From the NCBI GenBank assembly GCA_002718375.1, contig PBEI01000018.1, forward strand, positions 8,618 to 23,205: 14,588 nt of DNA. Reading direction: 5' to 3'. Origin of the DNA: Gammaproteobacteria bacterium. GTDB lineage: Bacteria; Pseudomonadota; Gammaproteobacteria; UBA11654. Below are positions 1 through 7,240 of the stretch, one piece after another. The position numbers and the translations under genes were made by a program. The notes under the pieces were generated by a model that made no database searches, had not been told where the DNA came from, and saw only the letters and a list, made by a program, of their open reading frames with translations. The first letter of the stretch is position 1. Every line of letters begins with the position of its first letter.

Positions 1-2
1 CA

Positions 3-41
3 TCAACACCAAACATCGGTGATCCAGCTACACAGCACTAA
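3..41 (+). CDS. Possible C-terminal tail of an upstream gene (partial, unidentified)
   Basis: One frame stays open from the window edge to a TAA at 39-41 and would encode a 12-residue tail, STPNIGDPATQH. In many gammaproteobacteria ftsH and/or folP lie directly upstream of glmM. FtsH tails are variable and often rich in Pro, Asp and Gly, which this fragment resembles, but twelve residues cannot identify a protein. A second frame, open to a TAA at 46-48, gives a less protein-like His/Gln-rich tail. The upstream sequence is needed to decide; the call rests on context and composition only. Confidence 0.25.
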   Translation, partial: STPNIGDPATQH

Positions 42-124
42 GCTCTAAACGAACTCCTTAAAAATAGTGGATTTAATAGCTGCCAAAGCTATACAATACA
101 GCCCTTTATAAATTTGACTTACTG
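42..124 (+). promoter_or_regulatory. Short intergenic stretch before glmM with a weak promoter candidate
   Basis: The hexamer TACAAT at 92-97 matches the sigma-70 -10 consensus at 5 of 6 positions. The best -35 I can find is TGGATT at 68-73, a 3-of-6 match with 18-nt spacing. A small inverted repeat, ATAGCT/AGCTAT (76-81 and 87-92, loop GCCAA), overlaps this spacer but has no T-run after it. No Shine-Dalgarno sequence precedes the glmM ATG. A local promoter for glmM-tpiA-secG is plausible but weakly supported. Confidence 0.2.
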
Positions 125-1468
125 ATGAAAGAACAAAAAGAGAAAATATTTGGAACTGATGGAATCAGAGGAAAGGTCGGTGAATACCCGATGACGATTG
201 ATTTTGCCATGAGACTGGCATCTTCAATTGCTAAGGTAATGACTCCCAATGGTGGCAAAGTTGCAATTGGTAAGGACACTCGAATCTCGGGTTATATGTT
301 TGAGTCAGCATTGGAATCTGCTTTTGTTGCACATGGTTTAGAGGTGATTCTATTAGGACCGCTTCCTTCGCCAGCAATCGCGTATTACACCATCAAACAA
401 AATTGTGATTTTGGAATCGTCATAAGCGCTTCACATAACTCATATGAATACAACGGTATTAAAATCATCAATCACCAAGGTGAAAAAATTGATCGCGAGA
501 TCGAGAGCATCATTGAGTCGAAACTTTCTGATACGCCCATAACAAATACTGCAGAAACACTTGGGAAAGCAAAAATCTCAAATACTTCTAGAAGTTTGTA
601 TAAATCTCTTTTGATGTCACTATTTGCAGACATCGATCATCACTTACCGCTCAAAGGGTTTAAAATTGTTGTGGATGCTTCGAATGGTGCTGCCTATAAA
701 ATAGCACCTCAGGTCTTACTTGATTTAGGTGCCGATGTAATACCAATTGCTTGTTCGCCCAATGGAAAGAACATAAATCTAGATTGTGGATCTTCACACC
801 CAGAGACGCTCAGAAAAACAGTAGTGGCGACTGACTCAAACCTAGGAATAGCACTCGATGGTGATGCTGACAGAATTTTGATTGTAGATGAGAAAGGGAA
901 TATTTTAGACGGAGACCAGATACTCTATATACTTGCTAAGGCAAATATTTCTAATAAATCATTTAATCATAAAGTTGTTGGTACCATTACTACGAATTCA
1001 GGTCTTGAAATGAAGTTGCGGGATATGAATATTGATCTATATCGTTCAGATGTTGGTGATAAGAATGTTTATTCGATGATGAAAAAAACCGGTGCCATCA
1101 TTGGAGGCGAATCATCGGGACATATCATTAACTCGGAATACTCACCTACTGGTGATGCATTATTAATTGCACTGATAATTATTAAAGAATCTCTCACTAA
1201 AGAATTAAAAATCAGTGAGCTTGTTAGTGATTTAGAACTTTTACCCGTCCTGAATGAAAACATTGATACTGAAAATTTATTACATACGAATGAAAACTTC
1301 CTAAGTGATCTTGCAAATGAGGTAAATTCAAAAAATCCTGAAGGCCGAGTTATCATTAGGCCATCGGGAACTGAACCACTTATTCGAATTTCAATAGAAA
1401 ATAAAGACCAAGATGTTGCCAGTATTTTATCGAAAGAAATCATCAATACCATTAAAGAAAATGGATAA
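125..1468 (+). CDS. glmM: Phosphoglucosamine mutase GlmM
   Basis: GlmM converts glucosamine-6-phosphate to glucosamine-1-phosphate in the cytoplasm, on the path to UDP-GlcNAc for peptidoglycan and lipopolysaccharide. At 447 aa it has the family's usual length (about 445). The N-terminal motif FGTDGIRG is at about residues 9-16. The catalytic phosphoserine loop ISASHN is at about 100-105, with Ser103 as the expected phosphorylated residue. The metal-binding loop DGDADR is at about 244-249, the sugar-binding loop GGESSGH at about 326-332, and the phosphate-binding loop RPSGTEP near 411. The phosphoserine loop continues with Ser (SHNS) where most relatives have Pro (SHNP). ATG at 125 is the only reasonable start: upstream in frame a TAG at 77-79 precedes only CTG codons. 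There is no clear ribosome-binding site. The 3' end overlaps tpiA by 8 nt, so the two are probably cotranscribed. Confidence 0.97.
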   Translation: MKEQKEKIFGTDGIRGKVGEYPMTIDFAMRLASSIAKVMTPNGGKVAIGKDTRISGYMFESALESAFVAHGLEVILLGPLPSPAIAYYTIKQNCDFGIVISASHNSYEYNGIKIINHQGEKIDREIESIIESKLSDTPITNTAETLGKAKISNTSRSLYKSLLMSLFADIDHHLPLKGFKIVVDASNGAAYKIAPQVLLDLGADVIPIACSPNGKNINLDCGSSHPETLRKTVVATDSNLGIALDGDADRILIVDEKGNILDGDQILYILAKANISNKSFNHKVVGTITTNSGLEMKLRDMNIDLYRSDVGDKNVYSMMKKTGAIIGGESSGHIINSEYSPTGDALLIALIIIKESLTKELKISELVSDLELLPVLNENIDTENLLHTNENFLSDLANEVNSKNPEGRVIIRPSGTEPLIRISIENKDQDVASILSKEIINTIKENG

Positions 1469-2213
1469 AAAGTTCTACATTGCTGCAAACTGGAAGATGA
1501 ATGCATCATTGGCATTCATTGATGAATACTTTGCTTCATTGGGATCAGAATTTAAAAACTCCAATGAAATGATCATATGTCCTCCTGATATTTATATACA
1601 ATCTGTAAAAGAAAAAGCTCCAAGCTTTGTAAAAGTAGGTGTCCAGAATATCTCACATCATGATTCTGGCGCTTACACTGGTGAATGCTCTGGAAAGATG
1701 ATTGCTGATCAGTCAGCAAAATATGCAATCATCGGACATTCAGAAAGACGTGAGTACCATAATGAATCAAATGACCTGATAAGATTAAAACTTCTCAAAG
1801 CCATTGAACAAGACATAACTCCCATACTCTGTATAGGTGAGTCAATCGAACAAAGAGATTCCGGCCAGACTCTTGATGTAATAAATGATCAAATCAGAAG
1901 TGTATTGGATAATGAAATATTTTCAGCAAATACAAATATGCTAATCGCATATGAACCAATTTGGGCAATCGGTACTGGACTCACAGCAACACCAGATATG
2001 GCAAATGAAGTTCATGCACACATTAATTCTGTATTGAGTGAAATGTCATCAAATAGGATCCCAATACTTTATGGCGGTAGCATGAAATCATCAAATGCAA
2101 AAGAATTACTACAAATGGAACATATTCATGGAGGCTTAATCGGTGGCGCATCACTTGATGCTTCTGAATTTTTAAAAATATATAATATTGCGGAGGAAAT
2201 AAGAAATGGCTAA
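1461..2213 (+). CDS. tpiA: Triose-phosphate isomerase
   Basis: This cytoplasmic enzyme of glycolysis and gluconeogenesis interconverts dihydroxyacetone phosphate and glyceraldehyde-3-phosphate. From ATG 1461 it is 250 aa, the normal family length, and begins MDKKFYIAANWKMN. An in-frame ATG at 1413 would add 16 residues that have no counterpart in the family and lie wholly inside glmM, so I reject it. Catalytic residues are visible: Lys12 in ANWKMN, His93 in IGHSERR and Glu165 in AYEPIWAIGTG, the last starting the flexible loop 6. The phosphate-binding loops YGGSM (about 204-208) and GGLIGGASL (about 224-232) are intact. YGGSM has Met where Val is usual, and the position before GG in the second loop is His where Asp is common; neither should abolish activity. 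It overlaps glmM by 8 nt and secG by 8 nt. Confidence 0.97.
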   Translation: MDKKFYIAANWKMNASLAFIDEYFASLGSEFKNSNEMIICPPDIYIQSVKEKAPSFVKVGVQNISHHDSGAYTGECSGKMIADQSAKYAIIGHSERREYHNESNDLIRLKLLKAIEQDITPILCIGESIEQRDSGQTLDVINDQIRSVLDNEIFSANTNMLIAYEPIWAIGTGLTATPDMANEVHAHINSVLSEMSSNRIPILYGGSMKSSNAKELLQMEHIHGGLIGGASLDASEFLKIYNIAEEIRNG

Positions 2214-2538
2214 TGCAAATTCACTATTATTAAGTTTTCACGTAATCACAGCGATACTTATCGTTGTATTAATCCTTTTGCAAAAAGGAAAGGGAGCAGA
2301 CATGGGGTCGGCATTTGGTGCTGGTGCTTCAGGGACACTTTTTGGTGCAAAAGGCTCTGCAAACTTCTTGTCGAGAACCACAGCAGTTCTCGCAACAGTT
2401 TTCTTTATAACCAGCCTTACGCTGGCATATTTGAATAAGGGGACAGTCGTTTCTGAAAGTGTTCTGGATCAAGTGGAATCACCAATCTCTCTTCCGGATG
2501 AAACAACACAAAATTTACCTCAAATACCGCAAGAATAA
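2206..2538 (+). CDS. secG: Preprotein translocase subunit SecG
   Basis: SecG is the small accessory subunit of the SecYEG channel in the inner membrane and assists SecA-driven export. The 110-aa protein has the family layout: a first hydrophobic helix (about residues 6-25), the conserved cytoplasmic loop with LLQKGKGADMG followed by a Gly/Ala-rich stretch with GTLFG, a second helix (about 56-76), and a polar Pro/Glu/Gln-rich tail. A strong ribosome-binding site, GGAGG at 2192-2196, sits 9 nt before the ATG inside the end of tpiA, and the two genes overlap by 8 nt. A tRNA-Leu gene begins 10 nt after the stop codon with no terminator between them. The tpiA-secG-tRNA-Leu arrangement is familiar in gamma- and betaproteobacteria. 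Confidence 0.95.
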   Translation: MANANSLLLSFHVITAILIVVLILLQKGKGADMGSAFGAGASGTLFGAKGSANFLSRTTAVLATVFFITSLTLAYLNKGTVVSESVLDQVESPISLPDETTQNLPQIPQE

Positions 2539-2548
2539 ATAAACTCTA

Positions 2549-2631
2549 GCCGATGTGGTGGAATCTGGTAGACACGCTGTCTTGAGGGGGCAGTAGCGTA
2601 AGCTGTGCCGGTTCGAGTCCGGCCATCGGCA
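2549..2631 (+). tRNA. tRNA-Leu, anticodon GAG
   Basis: A class II tRNA folds by hand. The acceptor stem GCCGATG (2549-2555) pairs fully with CATCGGC (2624-2630). The D-arm region contains GGTAGAC. The anticodon stem CTGTC (2577-2581) pairs with GGCAG (2589-2593) around the loop TTGAGGG, with anticodon GAG at 2584-2586. A long variable arm (2594-2606) has an AGC/GCT stem. The T stem GCCGG/CCGGC (2607-2611, 2619-2623) encloses the loop TTCGAGT. A at 2631 is the discriminator. It reads leucine codons CUC and CUU. The next bases are GAG, so the 3' CCA is not encoded and must be added after processing. It starts 10 nt after secG and probably matures from the secG transcript. Confidence 0.97.
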
Positions 2632-2663
2632 GAGAATCCATTTCTAAGAAAATCTCGAAAATT

Positions 2664-2694
2664 TTGAATGATAATAACTAAAAGATGTTACAAT
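2664..2694 (+). promoter_or_regulatory. Candidate promoter for the nuo operon
   Basis: Between the tRNA and nuoA an extended -10 element, TG-T-TACAAT (TG at 2686-2687, hexamer 2689-2694), matches the -10 consensus at 5 of 6 positions. The -35 candidate TTGAAT at 2664-2669 matches 4 of 6. The 19-nt spacing is longer than ideal, which an extended -10 can offset. Transcription would start near 2700, leaving a leader of about 30 nt before nuoA. The rest of the gap (2632-2732) is AT-rich and shows no GC-rich hairpin with a T-run, so readthrough from secG and the tRNA may also feed nuo. No start-site data support this; it is read from sequence alone. Confidence 0.4.
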
Positions 2695-2732
2695 TCATCG
2701 CGGTTTAAGACACATTTAGAGTTTCCATAGAG

Positions 2733-3089
2733 ATGCTTGAAAACTACGTGCCAATAGCAATTTTTATAATCATAGCTGGAGTACTTGGCTTATTAATGCT
2801 TGGCTTGGGATTTCTCTTCGGAAAAGGCGCTAAAACTAAAGCAAAACTGTCCCCTTATGAATGTGGTTTTGAGGAATTTGAAGATGCCCGAATCCCATTC
2901 GATGTGAGATATTATTTGGTTGCCATCCTATTCATAATTTTTGATCTAGAAATTGCCTTCTTATTTCCTTGGGCAATAGCGCTTGATGAGATAGGTCATG
3001 TGGGTCTTATTTCAATGGTAATTTTTCTTCTTGTTTTGGTTATAGGATTTGTGTACGAGTGGAACAAAGGAGCTTTGGATTGGGATTAG
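2733..3089 (+). CDS. nuoA: NADH-quinone oxidoreductase subunit A
   Basis: NuoA is a small membrane subunit near the quinone site of complex I. It is 118 aa, the usual length, with three hydrophobic helices at about residues 5-29, 60-80 and 90-109. The conserved cytoplasmic loop [20 protein letters not shown] (about 40-59) carries the family's invariant Cys44 and acidic residues, and the second helix contains the signature [11 protein letters not shown] (about 70-80). ATG 2733 gives the normal N-terminus; the nearby purine run TAGAG touches the start codon, so the ribosome-binding site is poor. It is the first gene of the nuo operon, about 100 nt after the tRNA, and its end overlaps the chosen nuoB start by 10 nt. 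Confidence 0.96.
   Translation: MLENYVPIAIFIIIAGVLGLLMLGLGFLFGKGAKTKAKLSPYECGFEEFEDARIPFDVRYYLVAILFIIFDLEIAFLFPWAIALDEIGHVGLISMVIFLLVLVIGFVYEWNKGALDWD
3066..3072 (+). promoter_or_regulatory. Shine-Dalgarno sequence that sets the nuoB start
   Basis: AAAGGAG lies inside the end of nuoA, 7 nt before the TTG at 3080-3082. It falls downstream of the GTG at 3059, the other possible nuoB start, and so cannot serve it. This spacing is the main reason for starting nuoB at TTG 3080. Confidence 0.65.
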
Positions 3090-3577
3090 AGACTGATAAT
3101 AATTTAATCGATCAACAGGGTCCCGGGTTCATCATCACTTCAGTTGATAAGCTCGTAAATTGGGCTAGAACCGGGTCGATGTGGCCTGTGACTTTTGGCT
3201 TGGCCTGTTGTGCTATTGAAATGATGCATGCAGGAGCAGCTAGATATGATACAGATCGTTTTGGAGTATTCTTTAGGCCGAGCCCAAGACAATCTGATGT
3301 CATGATTGTCGCTGGAACATTGGTTAATAAAATGGCGCCAGCACTCAGAAAGGTTTATGACCAAATGGCAGAACCCAAATGGGTTATCTCTATGGGATCA
3401 TGTGCCAATGGAGGTGGTTACTATCATCACTCATATTCTGTGGTCAGAGGTTGTGATCAAATCATACCAGTCGATATTTATGTACCTGGTTGTCCTCCCA
3501 CTTCAGAGGCACTAATCAACGGAATCATAGAACTTCAAGAAAAAATCAAAAAAGAAGAATCAATAGCAAATGGATAG
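3080..3577 (+). CDS. nuoB: NADH-quinone oxidoreductase subunit B
   Basis: NuoB carries the terminal [4Fe-4S] cluster N2, which hands electrons to quinone in the connecting module. From TTG 3080 the protein is 165 aa and begins MGLE, close to the MGIE/MSIE start common in proteobacterial NuoB. The frame also has a GTG at 3059 that adds seven residues, but a good Shine-Dalgarno sequence lies between the two codons and favours TTG. N2 ligands are all present: the adjacent pair Cys43-Cys44 in LACCAIEMM, Cys108 in [10 protein letters not shown] and Cys138 in VPGCPP. The quinone-side stretch after Trp35 is well conserved. It overlaps nuoA by 10 nt and nuoC by 8 nt. Confidence 0.94.
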   Translation: MGLETDNNLIDQQGPGFIITSVDKLVNWARTGSMWPVTFGLACCAIEMMHAGAARYDTDRFGVFFRPSPRQSDVMIVAGTLVNKMAPALRKVYDQMAEPKWVISMGSCANGGGYYHHSYSVVRGCDQIIPVDIYVPGCPPTSEALINGIIELQEKIKKEESIANG

Positions 3578-4220
3578 GCAATCGGACACAAAGGCTTTAG
3601 AGGATGTACTTCAGAAATATGAAATTGAAGTATCCATGAATCGGTCTAATGTTGAAATCAAAATAAATCCTGAGCAATTGATTGAAGTGGCTACAGCACT
3701 TAAAAGTAATCTATCTTTTGAATTATTAATGGATGTCATTGCAGTTGATTATCTGACATACGGCGATGTGGATTGGAAAACGAATAATGCCACCAGCACA
3801 GGCTATTCTCGGGCAGTCAAACCAACAATTATTCCTGAAATTGACGAGACATTTAAAGGCAGATTTGCTGTTTTTTATCAATTGCTCTCGGTTTCAAATA
3901 ATCAAAGATTAACCTTGAAGGTTTTTACATCAGAGTCCAATCCACCATCAGTGCCATCACTTGTTGATATTTGGAGCAGTGCAGATTGGTTTGAGAGAGA
4001 AGCTTTTGATTTGATGGGAATTCATTTTGATGGCCATCCAGATCTTCGAAGGATTCTGACTGATTATGGTTTCATTGGCCATCCTTTTAGAAAAGATTTC
4101 CCAACCAATGGAAATCTCGAGGCGGTATATGATGAAGAAAAGGAGGAGGTTGTATATCAGCCTGTATCCATATCTACTCGACCAGGTGTACCAAGAGTCA
4201 TAAGGGATCGAAATGACTGA
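3570..4220 (+). CDS. nuoC: NADH-quinone oxidoreductase subunit C
   Basis: NuoC is the 30-kDa-type peripheral subunit of the connecting module and binds no cofactor. It is 216 aa and separate from nuoD, unlike the fused NuoCD of E. coli. The core fold is recognisable from [17 protein letters not shown] (about residues 49-65) through [13 protein letters not shown]. The family signature follows at about 137-178: [15 protein letters not shown], then [13 protein letters not shown] and [10 protein letters not shown] stretch at about 66-97, between DYLTYG and the strand with [10 protein letters not shown], looks like a variable surface insertion; my recollection is that some gammaproteobacterial relatives have a similar one. 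The ATG overlaps the nuoB stop by 8 nt (ATGGATAG), and the end overlaps nuoD by 8 nt. The upstream purine run is only a weak ribosome-binding site, consistent with translational coupling. Confidence 0.95.
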   Translation: MDRQSDTKALEDVLQKYEIEVSMNRSNVEIKINPEQLIEVATALKSNLSFELLMDVIAVDYLTYGDVDWKTNNATSTGYSRAVKPTIIPEIDETFKGRFAVFYQLLSVSNNQRLTLKVFTSESNPPSVPSLVDIWSSADWFEREAFDLMGIHFDGHPDLRRILTDYGFIGHPFRKDFPTNGNLEAVYDEEKEEVVYQPVSISTRPGVPRVIRDRND

Positions 4221-5463
4221 AAGCAATCTAACGCTTAACTTTGGTCCACAACACCCAGCAGCGCATGGTGTTTTAAGGTTAATTATGGAGATGGACGGTG
4301 AGGTCATTACAAATCTCGACCCACACATCGGCCTTCTACACAGAGGCACGGAAAAACTTGCTGAAATCAAACCGTTTAATCATTCAATCGGATACATGGA
4401 TAGAATGGACTATGTTTCAATGATGTGTTGTGAGCATCCCTATGTTCTTGCAATCGAGAGTCTATTAGAGATTGAACCTCCCAAAAGGGCGCAATATATC
4501 AGAGTCATGTACGATGAAATCACAAGAATCATGAATCATTTATTATGGTTGGGTTGTCATGGTCTTGATATTGGCGCAATGGCTTTATTCCTCTATACCT
4601 TTCGAGAACGAGAGGACCTATATGATGCATATGAAGCTGTATCAGGTGCAAGGATGCATGCAACATACTACAGGCCTGGTGGAGTGTATCGTGACCTACC
4701 TGATGAGATGCCAAAATACAAAGCAAACAAGTTCATATCTGAGAAAAAAGTTAAAAAATTGAACTATAACCGCGATGGCTCATTGCTTGATTTCATTGAA
4801 GACTTTACAAACCGATTTCCATCTCTTGTAGATGAATATGAAACCCTTCTTACAGACAACAGGATATGGAAGCAACGAACCGTAGATATCGGAGTCGTGG
4901 CACCTGAAAGAGCCATGCAACTTGGTTTTACCGGTCCAATGCTTAGAGGTTCTGGCATTGAATGGGATCTCAGAAGAAATCAAAGCTATGAGGTATATAA
5001 TGAACTAGACTTTTTAATCCCTGTTGGTGTCAATGGTGATTGTTATGATCGTTATCTAGTCAGAGTTGAAGAAATGAGACAATCAAATCTCATCGTCCAA
5101 CAATGCATCAAATGGCTGAGAGATAACCCAGGTCCAGTCATGATTGAAGATCACAAATATAGAGCGCCAAATAGAGACTCAATGAAACATGATATGGAGT
5201 CTTTGATATATCATTTTAAACACTTTACTGAAGGGTATTCTGTACCTGAAGGTAACACTTACAAAGCTATTGAGCATCCAAAAGGAGAGTTTGGCGTATT
5301 TTTACTTTCTGATGGGGCAAATAAACCCTACCGACTAAAAGTCAGAGCGCCTAGCTTTGCACATCTAGCAGCAATTGATGAAATGTCAAAAGGACATATG
5401 TTGGCAGATGTTGTATCCATCATTGGCACACTAGACATTGTTTTCGGCGAAATTGATAGATAG
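4213..5463 (+). CDS. nuoD: NADH-quinone oxidoreductase subunit D
   Basis: NuoD is the 49-kDa-type subunit, descended from the large subunit of NiFe hydrogenases. With NuoB it forms the quinone-binding cavity. At 416 aa it matches the unfused family length. The N-terminal loop [15 protein letters not shown] includes His14 and His18 near the quinone headgroup, followed by [12 protein letters not shown]. Further signatures are [11 protein letters not shown], the [10 protein letters not shown] region and the C-terminal [13 protein letters not shown]. The Ni-binding cysteines of hydrogenases are absent, as expected. A good ribosome-binding site, AAGGGA at 4202-4207, lies 5 nt before ATG 4213 within nuoC. 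It overlaps nuoC by 8 nt and is followed by nuoE after 2 nt. Confidence 0.97.
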   Translation: MTESNLTLNFGPQHPAAHGVLRLIMEMDGEVITNLDPHIGLLHRGTEKLAEIKPFNHSIGYMDRMDYVSMMCCEHPYVLAIESLLEIEPPKRAQYIRVMYDEITRIMNHLLWLGCHGLDIGAMALFLYTFREREDLYDAYEAVSGARMHATYYRPGGVYRDLPDEMPKYKANKFISEKKVKKLNYNRDGSLLDFIEDFTNRFPSLVDEYETLLTDNRIWKQRTVDIGVVAPERAMQLGFTGPMLRGSGIEWDLRRNQSYEVYNELDFLIPVGVNGDCYDRYLVRVEEMRQSNLIVQQCIKWLRDNPGPVMIEDHKYRAPNRDSMKHDMESLIYHFKHFTEGYSVPEGNTYKAIEHPKGEFGVFLLSDGANKPYRLKVRAPSFAHLAAIDEMSKGHMLADVVSIIGTLDIVFGEIDR

Positions 5464-5465
5464 AC

Positions 5466-5960
5466 ATGAATGAAGTTTTGACATCTGAAACCATTAAAGA
5501 AATCGACCATTGGCTGGGAAAGTTTCCAAATGACAAACAACGCTCAGCTATTATTGGCTCTCTTCATGCTGCTCAGCATCAAAATCATGGTTTTTTAACA
5601 TCCGAATTAATGGATGCAGTCGCAGAGTACATTGATGTCCCTAGGATTCATGTATATGAAGTTGCTTCATTTTATTCAATGTTTCAAACAAAAAAAGTTG
5701 GAAAACATGAAATATCCATATGCACAAATATTTCATGCATGCTCAGAGGTTCTGATGAAATACTGAGCTATGTAGAAAATAGGCTTGGCATAAATGTCGG
5801 AGAATCAACGCCTGATGGAAAAATTTTTCTAAAAAAGGAGGAAGAATGCCTCGCAGCATGTACAGGCGCACCAATGATGATGGTGGATCATGTATATATT
5901 GAAGATCTTGATATAAAGAAAGTAGATGAAGTCATAGATAATTTAATGAGCAAATCGTGA
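5466..5960 (+). CDS. nuoE: NADH-quinone oxidoreductase subunit E
   Basis: NuoE is the 24-kDa-type thioredoxin-fold subunit of the NADH-dehydrogenase module and carries the [2Fe-2S] cluster N1a. It is 164 aa. An N-terminal helical bundle contains [27 protein letters not shown] (in two parts, about residues 47-73). The four ligands are Cys86 and Cys91 (CTNISC) and Cys128 and Cys132 (CLAAC), with the usual CMLRGSDEI and GAPMMMV contexts. ATG 5466 is 2 nt after the nuoD stop; no strong Shine-Dalgarno sequence is seen, so translation may be coupled. The stop overlaps the nuoF start by 4 nt (GTGA). The sequence resembles gammaproteobacterial NuoE, though that is recall and not a search result. Confidence 0.96.
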   Translation: MNEVLTSETIKEIDHWLGKFPNDKQRSAIIGSLHAAQHQNHGFLTSELMDAVAEYIDVPRIHVYEVASFYSMFQTKKVGKHEISICTNISCMLRGSDEILSYVENRLGINVGESTPDGKIFLKKEEECLAACTGAPMMMVDHVYIEDLDIKKVDEVIDNLMSKS

Positions 5961-7240
5961 GTAAATATAATCAAGTCATATATTCCAATGTTAATGAATC
6001 TGACTCATGGACAATAGATCAGTATATAAAGCAAGGTGGTTATAGTGTTTGGAAGAATATACTTGCTAATCAAACAAAAAAAAGCACAGATTGGGTCATT
6101 GAAGAAGTCAAAAAATCAGGACTCAGAGGTAGAGGTGGAGCTGGATTTCCTACTGGTCTCAAATGGAGCTTCATGCCTAAAAATGACGATCAGAAATATA
6201 TCGTTTGTAATTCTGATGAGAGCGAGCCAGGTACCTGCCATGACAGAGATATTTTGAAATATAACCCGCATGCATTAGTTGAAGGAATGGCGATAGCAGG
6301 ATACGCAATAGGGGCAACAGTTGGGTATAACTATGTCAGAGGAGAGTTTATGCTTGAATGCTACCCTCGAATTGAAGCAGCTGTTAAAGAAGCTTATGAT
6401 GCAGGTTTACTGGGTATGAATATTTTGAATTCTGGTATAGATTTCGACTTACATAACTTTCTAGGTGCAGGTGCATATATATGTGGAGAAGAAACAGGAT
6501 TACTTGAATCATTAGAGGGTAAACAAGGAAAACCTAGATTCAAACCACCTTTCCCAGCGAACTTCGGGCTATATGGAAAGCCAACAACTGTTAACAATAC
6601 TCAAACGCTCGCAAGCATTCCTAAGATTCTTGAAAATGGCCCTAAATGGTATGCAGATTTTGGCACAGAAAAATCACCCGGAACTCTAATATTCTCAATA
6701 TCGGGACACGTAAATAAACCCGGCAACTATGAACTTCCTTTGGGTATCTCATTTAAAGAAGTTATTGAAGTTGCAGGAGGTATTCTTGATGGTAAAGAGC
6801 TGAAAGCAGTTATACCAGGTGGTTCATCAACAAAAGTTTTACCAGGTAATATTATAGAAAATTGCAAAATGGATTATGAATCACTTCAAGAAGTAGATTC
6901 TGCTCTTGGAACTGGGGCCATGGTTGTCATATCAGAAGGGACATGCATGGTTAATTTATTGAAAAGAATTTCAAGATTCTACTATGCAGAGAGTTGTGGT
7001 CAGTGCACTCCATGTAGAGAAGGAACGGGTTGGCTTTACCGTATTCTCGATCGCATTACAAATGGACAGGGTAAAGAGAGTGACTTGGCATTGCTTGAAG
7101 ATGTGGCAGGACGAATTGAAGGTAATACGATTTGTGCCTTCGGAGATGCTTCAGCTTGGCCAGTACAAAGTTTCTTAAAACATTATCATCATGAATTTGA
7201 ATATATGATTAAAAATAACGGTAAAACAATGGCTGCATGA
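5957..7240 (+). CDS. nuoF: NADH-quinone oxidoreductase subunit F (NADH- and FMN-binding)
   Basis: NuoF oxidises NADH, with FMN as first acceptor and [4Fe-4S] cluster N3 as the next carrier. It is 427 aa, near the usual 430. The Gly-rich flavin loop [17 protein letters not shown] is at about residues 54-70, the NADH-site segment [15 protein letters not shown] at about 84-98, and the ICGEET loop with the LLESLEG helix at about 175-188. N3 ligands are Cys347, Cys350 and Cys353 in [14 protein letters not shown], plus Cys393 in NTICAFGDA. The ICGEET loop continues with Gly where Ala is common, a small change. The start is GTG at 5957, giving a GTGA overlap with the nuoE stop; no good in-frame ATG exists nearby. 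The end overlaps nuoG by 4 nt (ATGA). Confidence 0.97.
   Translation: MSKYNQVIYSNVNESDSWTIDQYIKQGGYSVWKNILANQTKKSTDWVIEEVKKSGLRGRGGAGFPTGLKWSFMPKNDDQKYIVCNSDESEPGTCHDRDILKYNPHALVEGMAIAGYAIGATVGYNYVRGEFMLECYPRIEAAVKEAYDAGLLGMNILNSGIDFDLHNFLGAGAYICGEETGLLESLEGKQGKPRFKPPFPANFGLYGKPTTVNNTQTLASIPKILENGPKWYADFGTEKSPGTLIFSISGHVNKPGNYELPLGISFKEVIEVAGGILDGKELKAVIPGGSSTKVLPGNIIENCKMDYESLQEVDSALGTGAMVVISEGTCMVNLLKRISRFYYAESCGQCTPCREGTGWLYRILDRITNGQGKESDLALLEDVAGRIEGNTICAFGDASAWPVQSFLKHYHHEFEYMIKNNGKTMAA

Noticed and set aside
76..92. Inverted repeat ATAGCT-GCCAA-AGCTAT as a terminator of the upstream gene
   Set aside because: The stem is only 6 bp with little GC, and no T-run follows it, so it is too weak for an intrinsic terminator. 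It could be chance in AT-rich DNA.
1413..1460. An upstream ATG extending tpiA by 16 residues
   Set aside because: The extension sits wholly inside glmM and is absent from the family. The protein from 1461 starts with the normal motif leading to ANWKMN and has the normal length.
1069..1515. A long open frame on the - strand opposite the end of glmM
   Set aside because: It lies opposite the well-supported glmM and tpiA coding sequences, shows no recognisable domain and has no operon context. It is a by-product of codon usage on the + strand, as are the other antisense frames across the nuo genes.
2649..2665. AAAAT/ATTTT inverted repeat after the tRNA as a terminator
   Set aside because: A 5-bp pure A-T stem is unstable, and the four Ts belong to the stem itself. 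The overlap with the candidate -35 suggests simple AT-richness.
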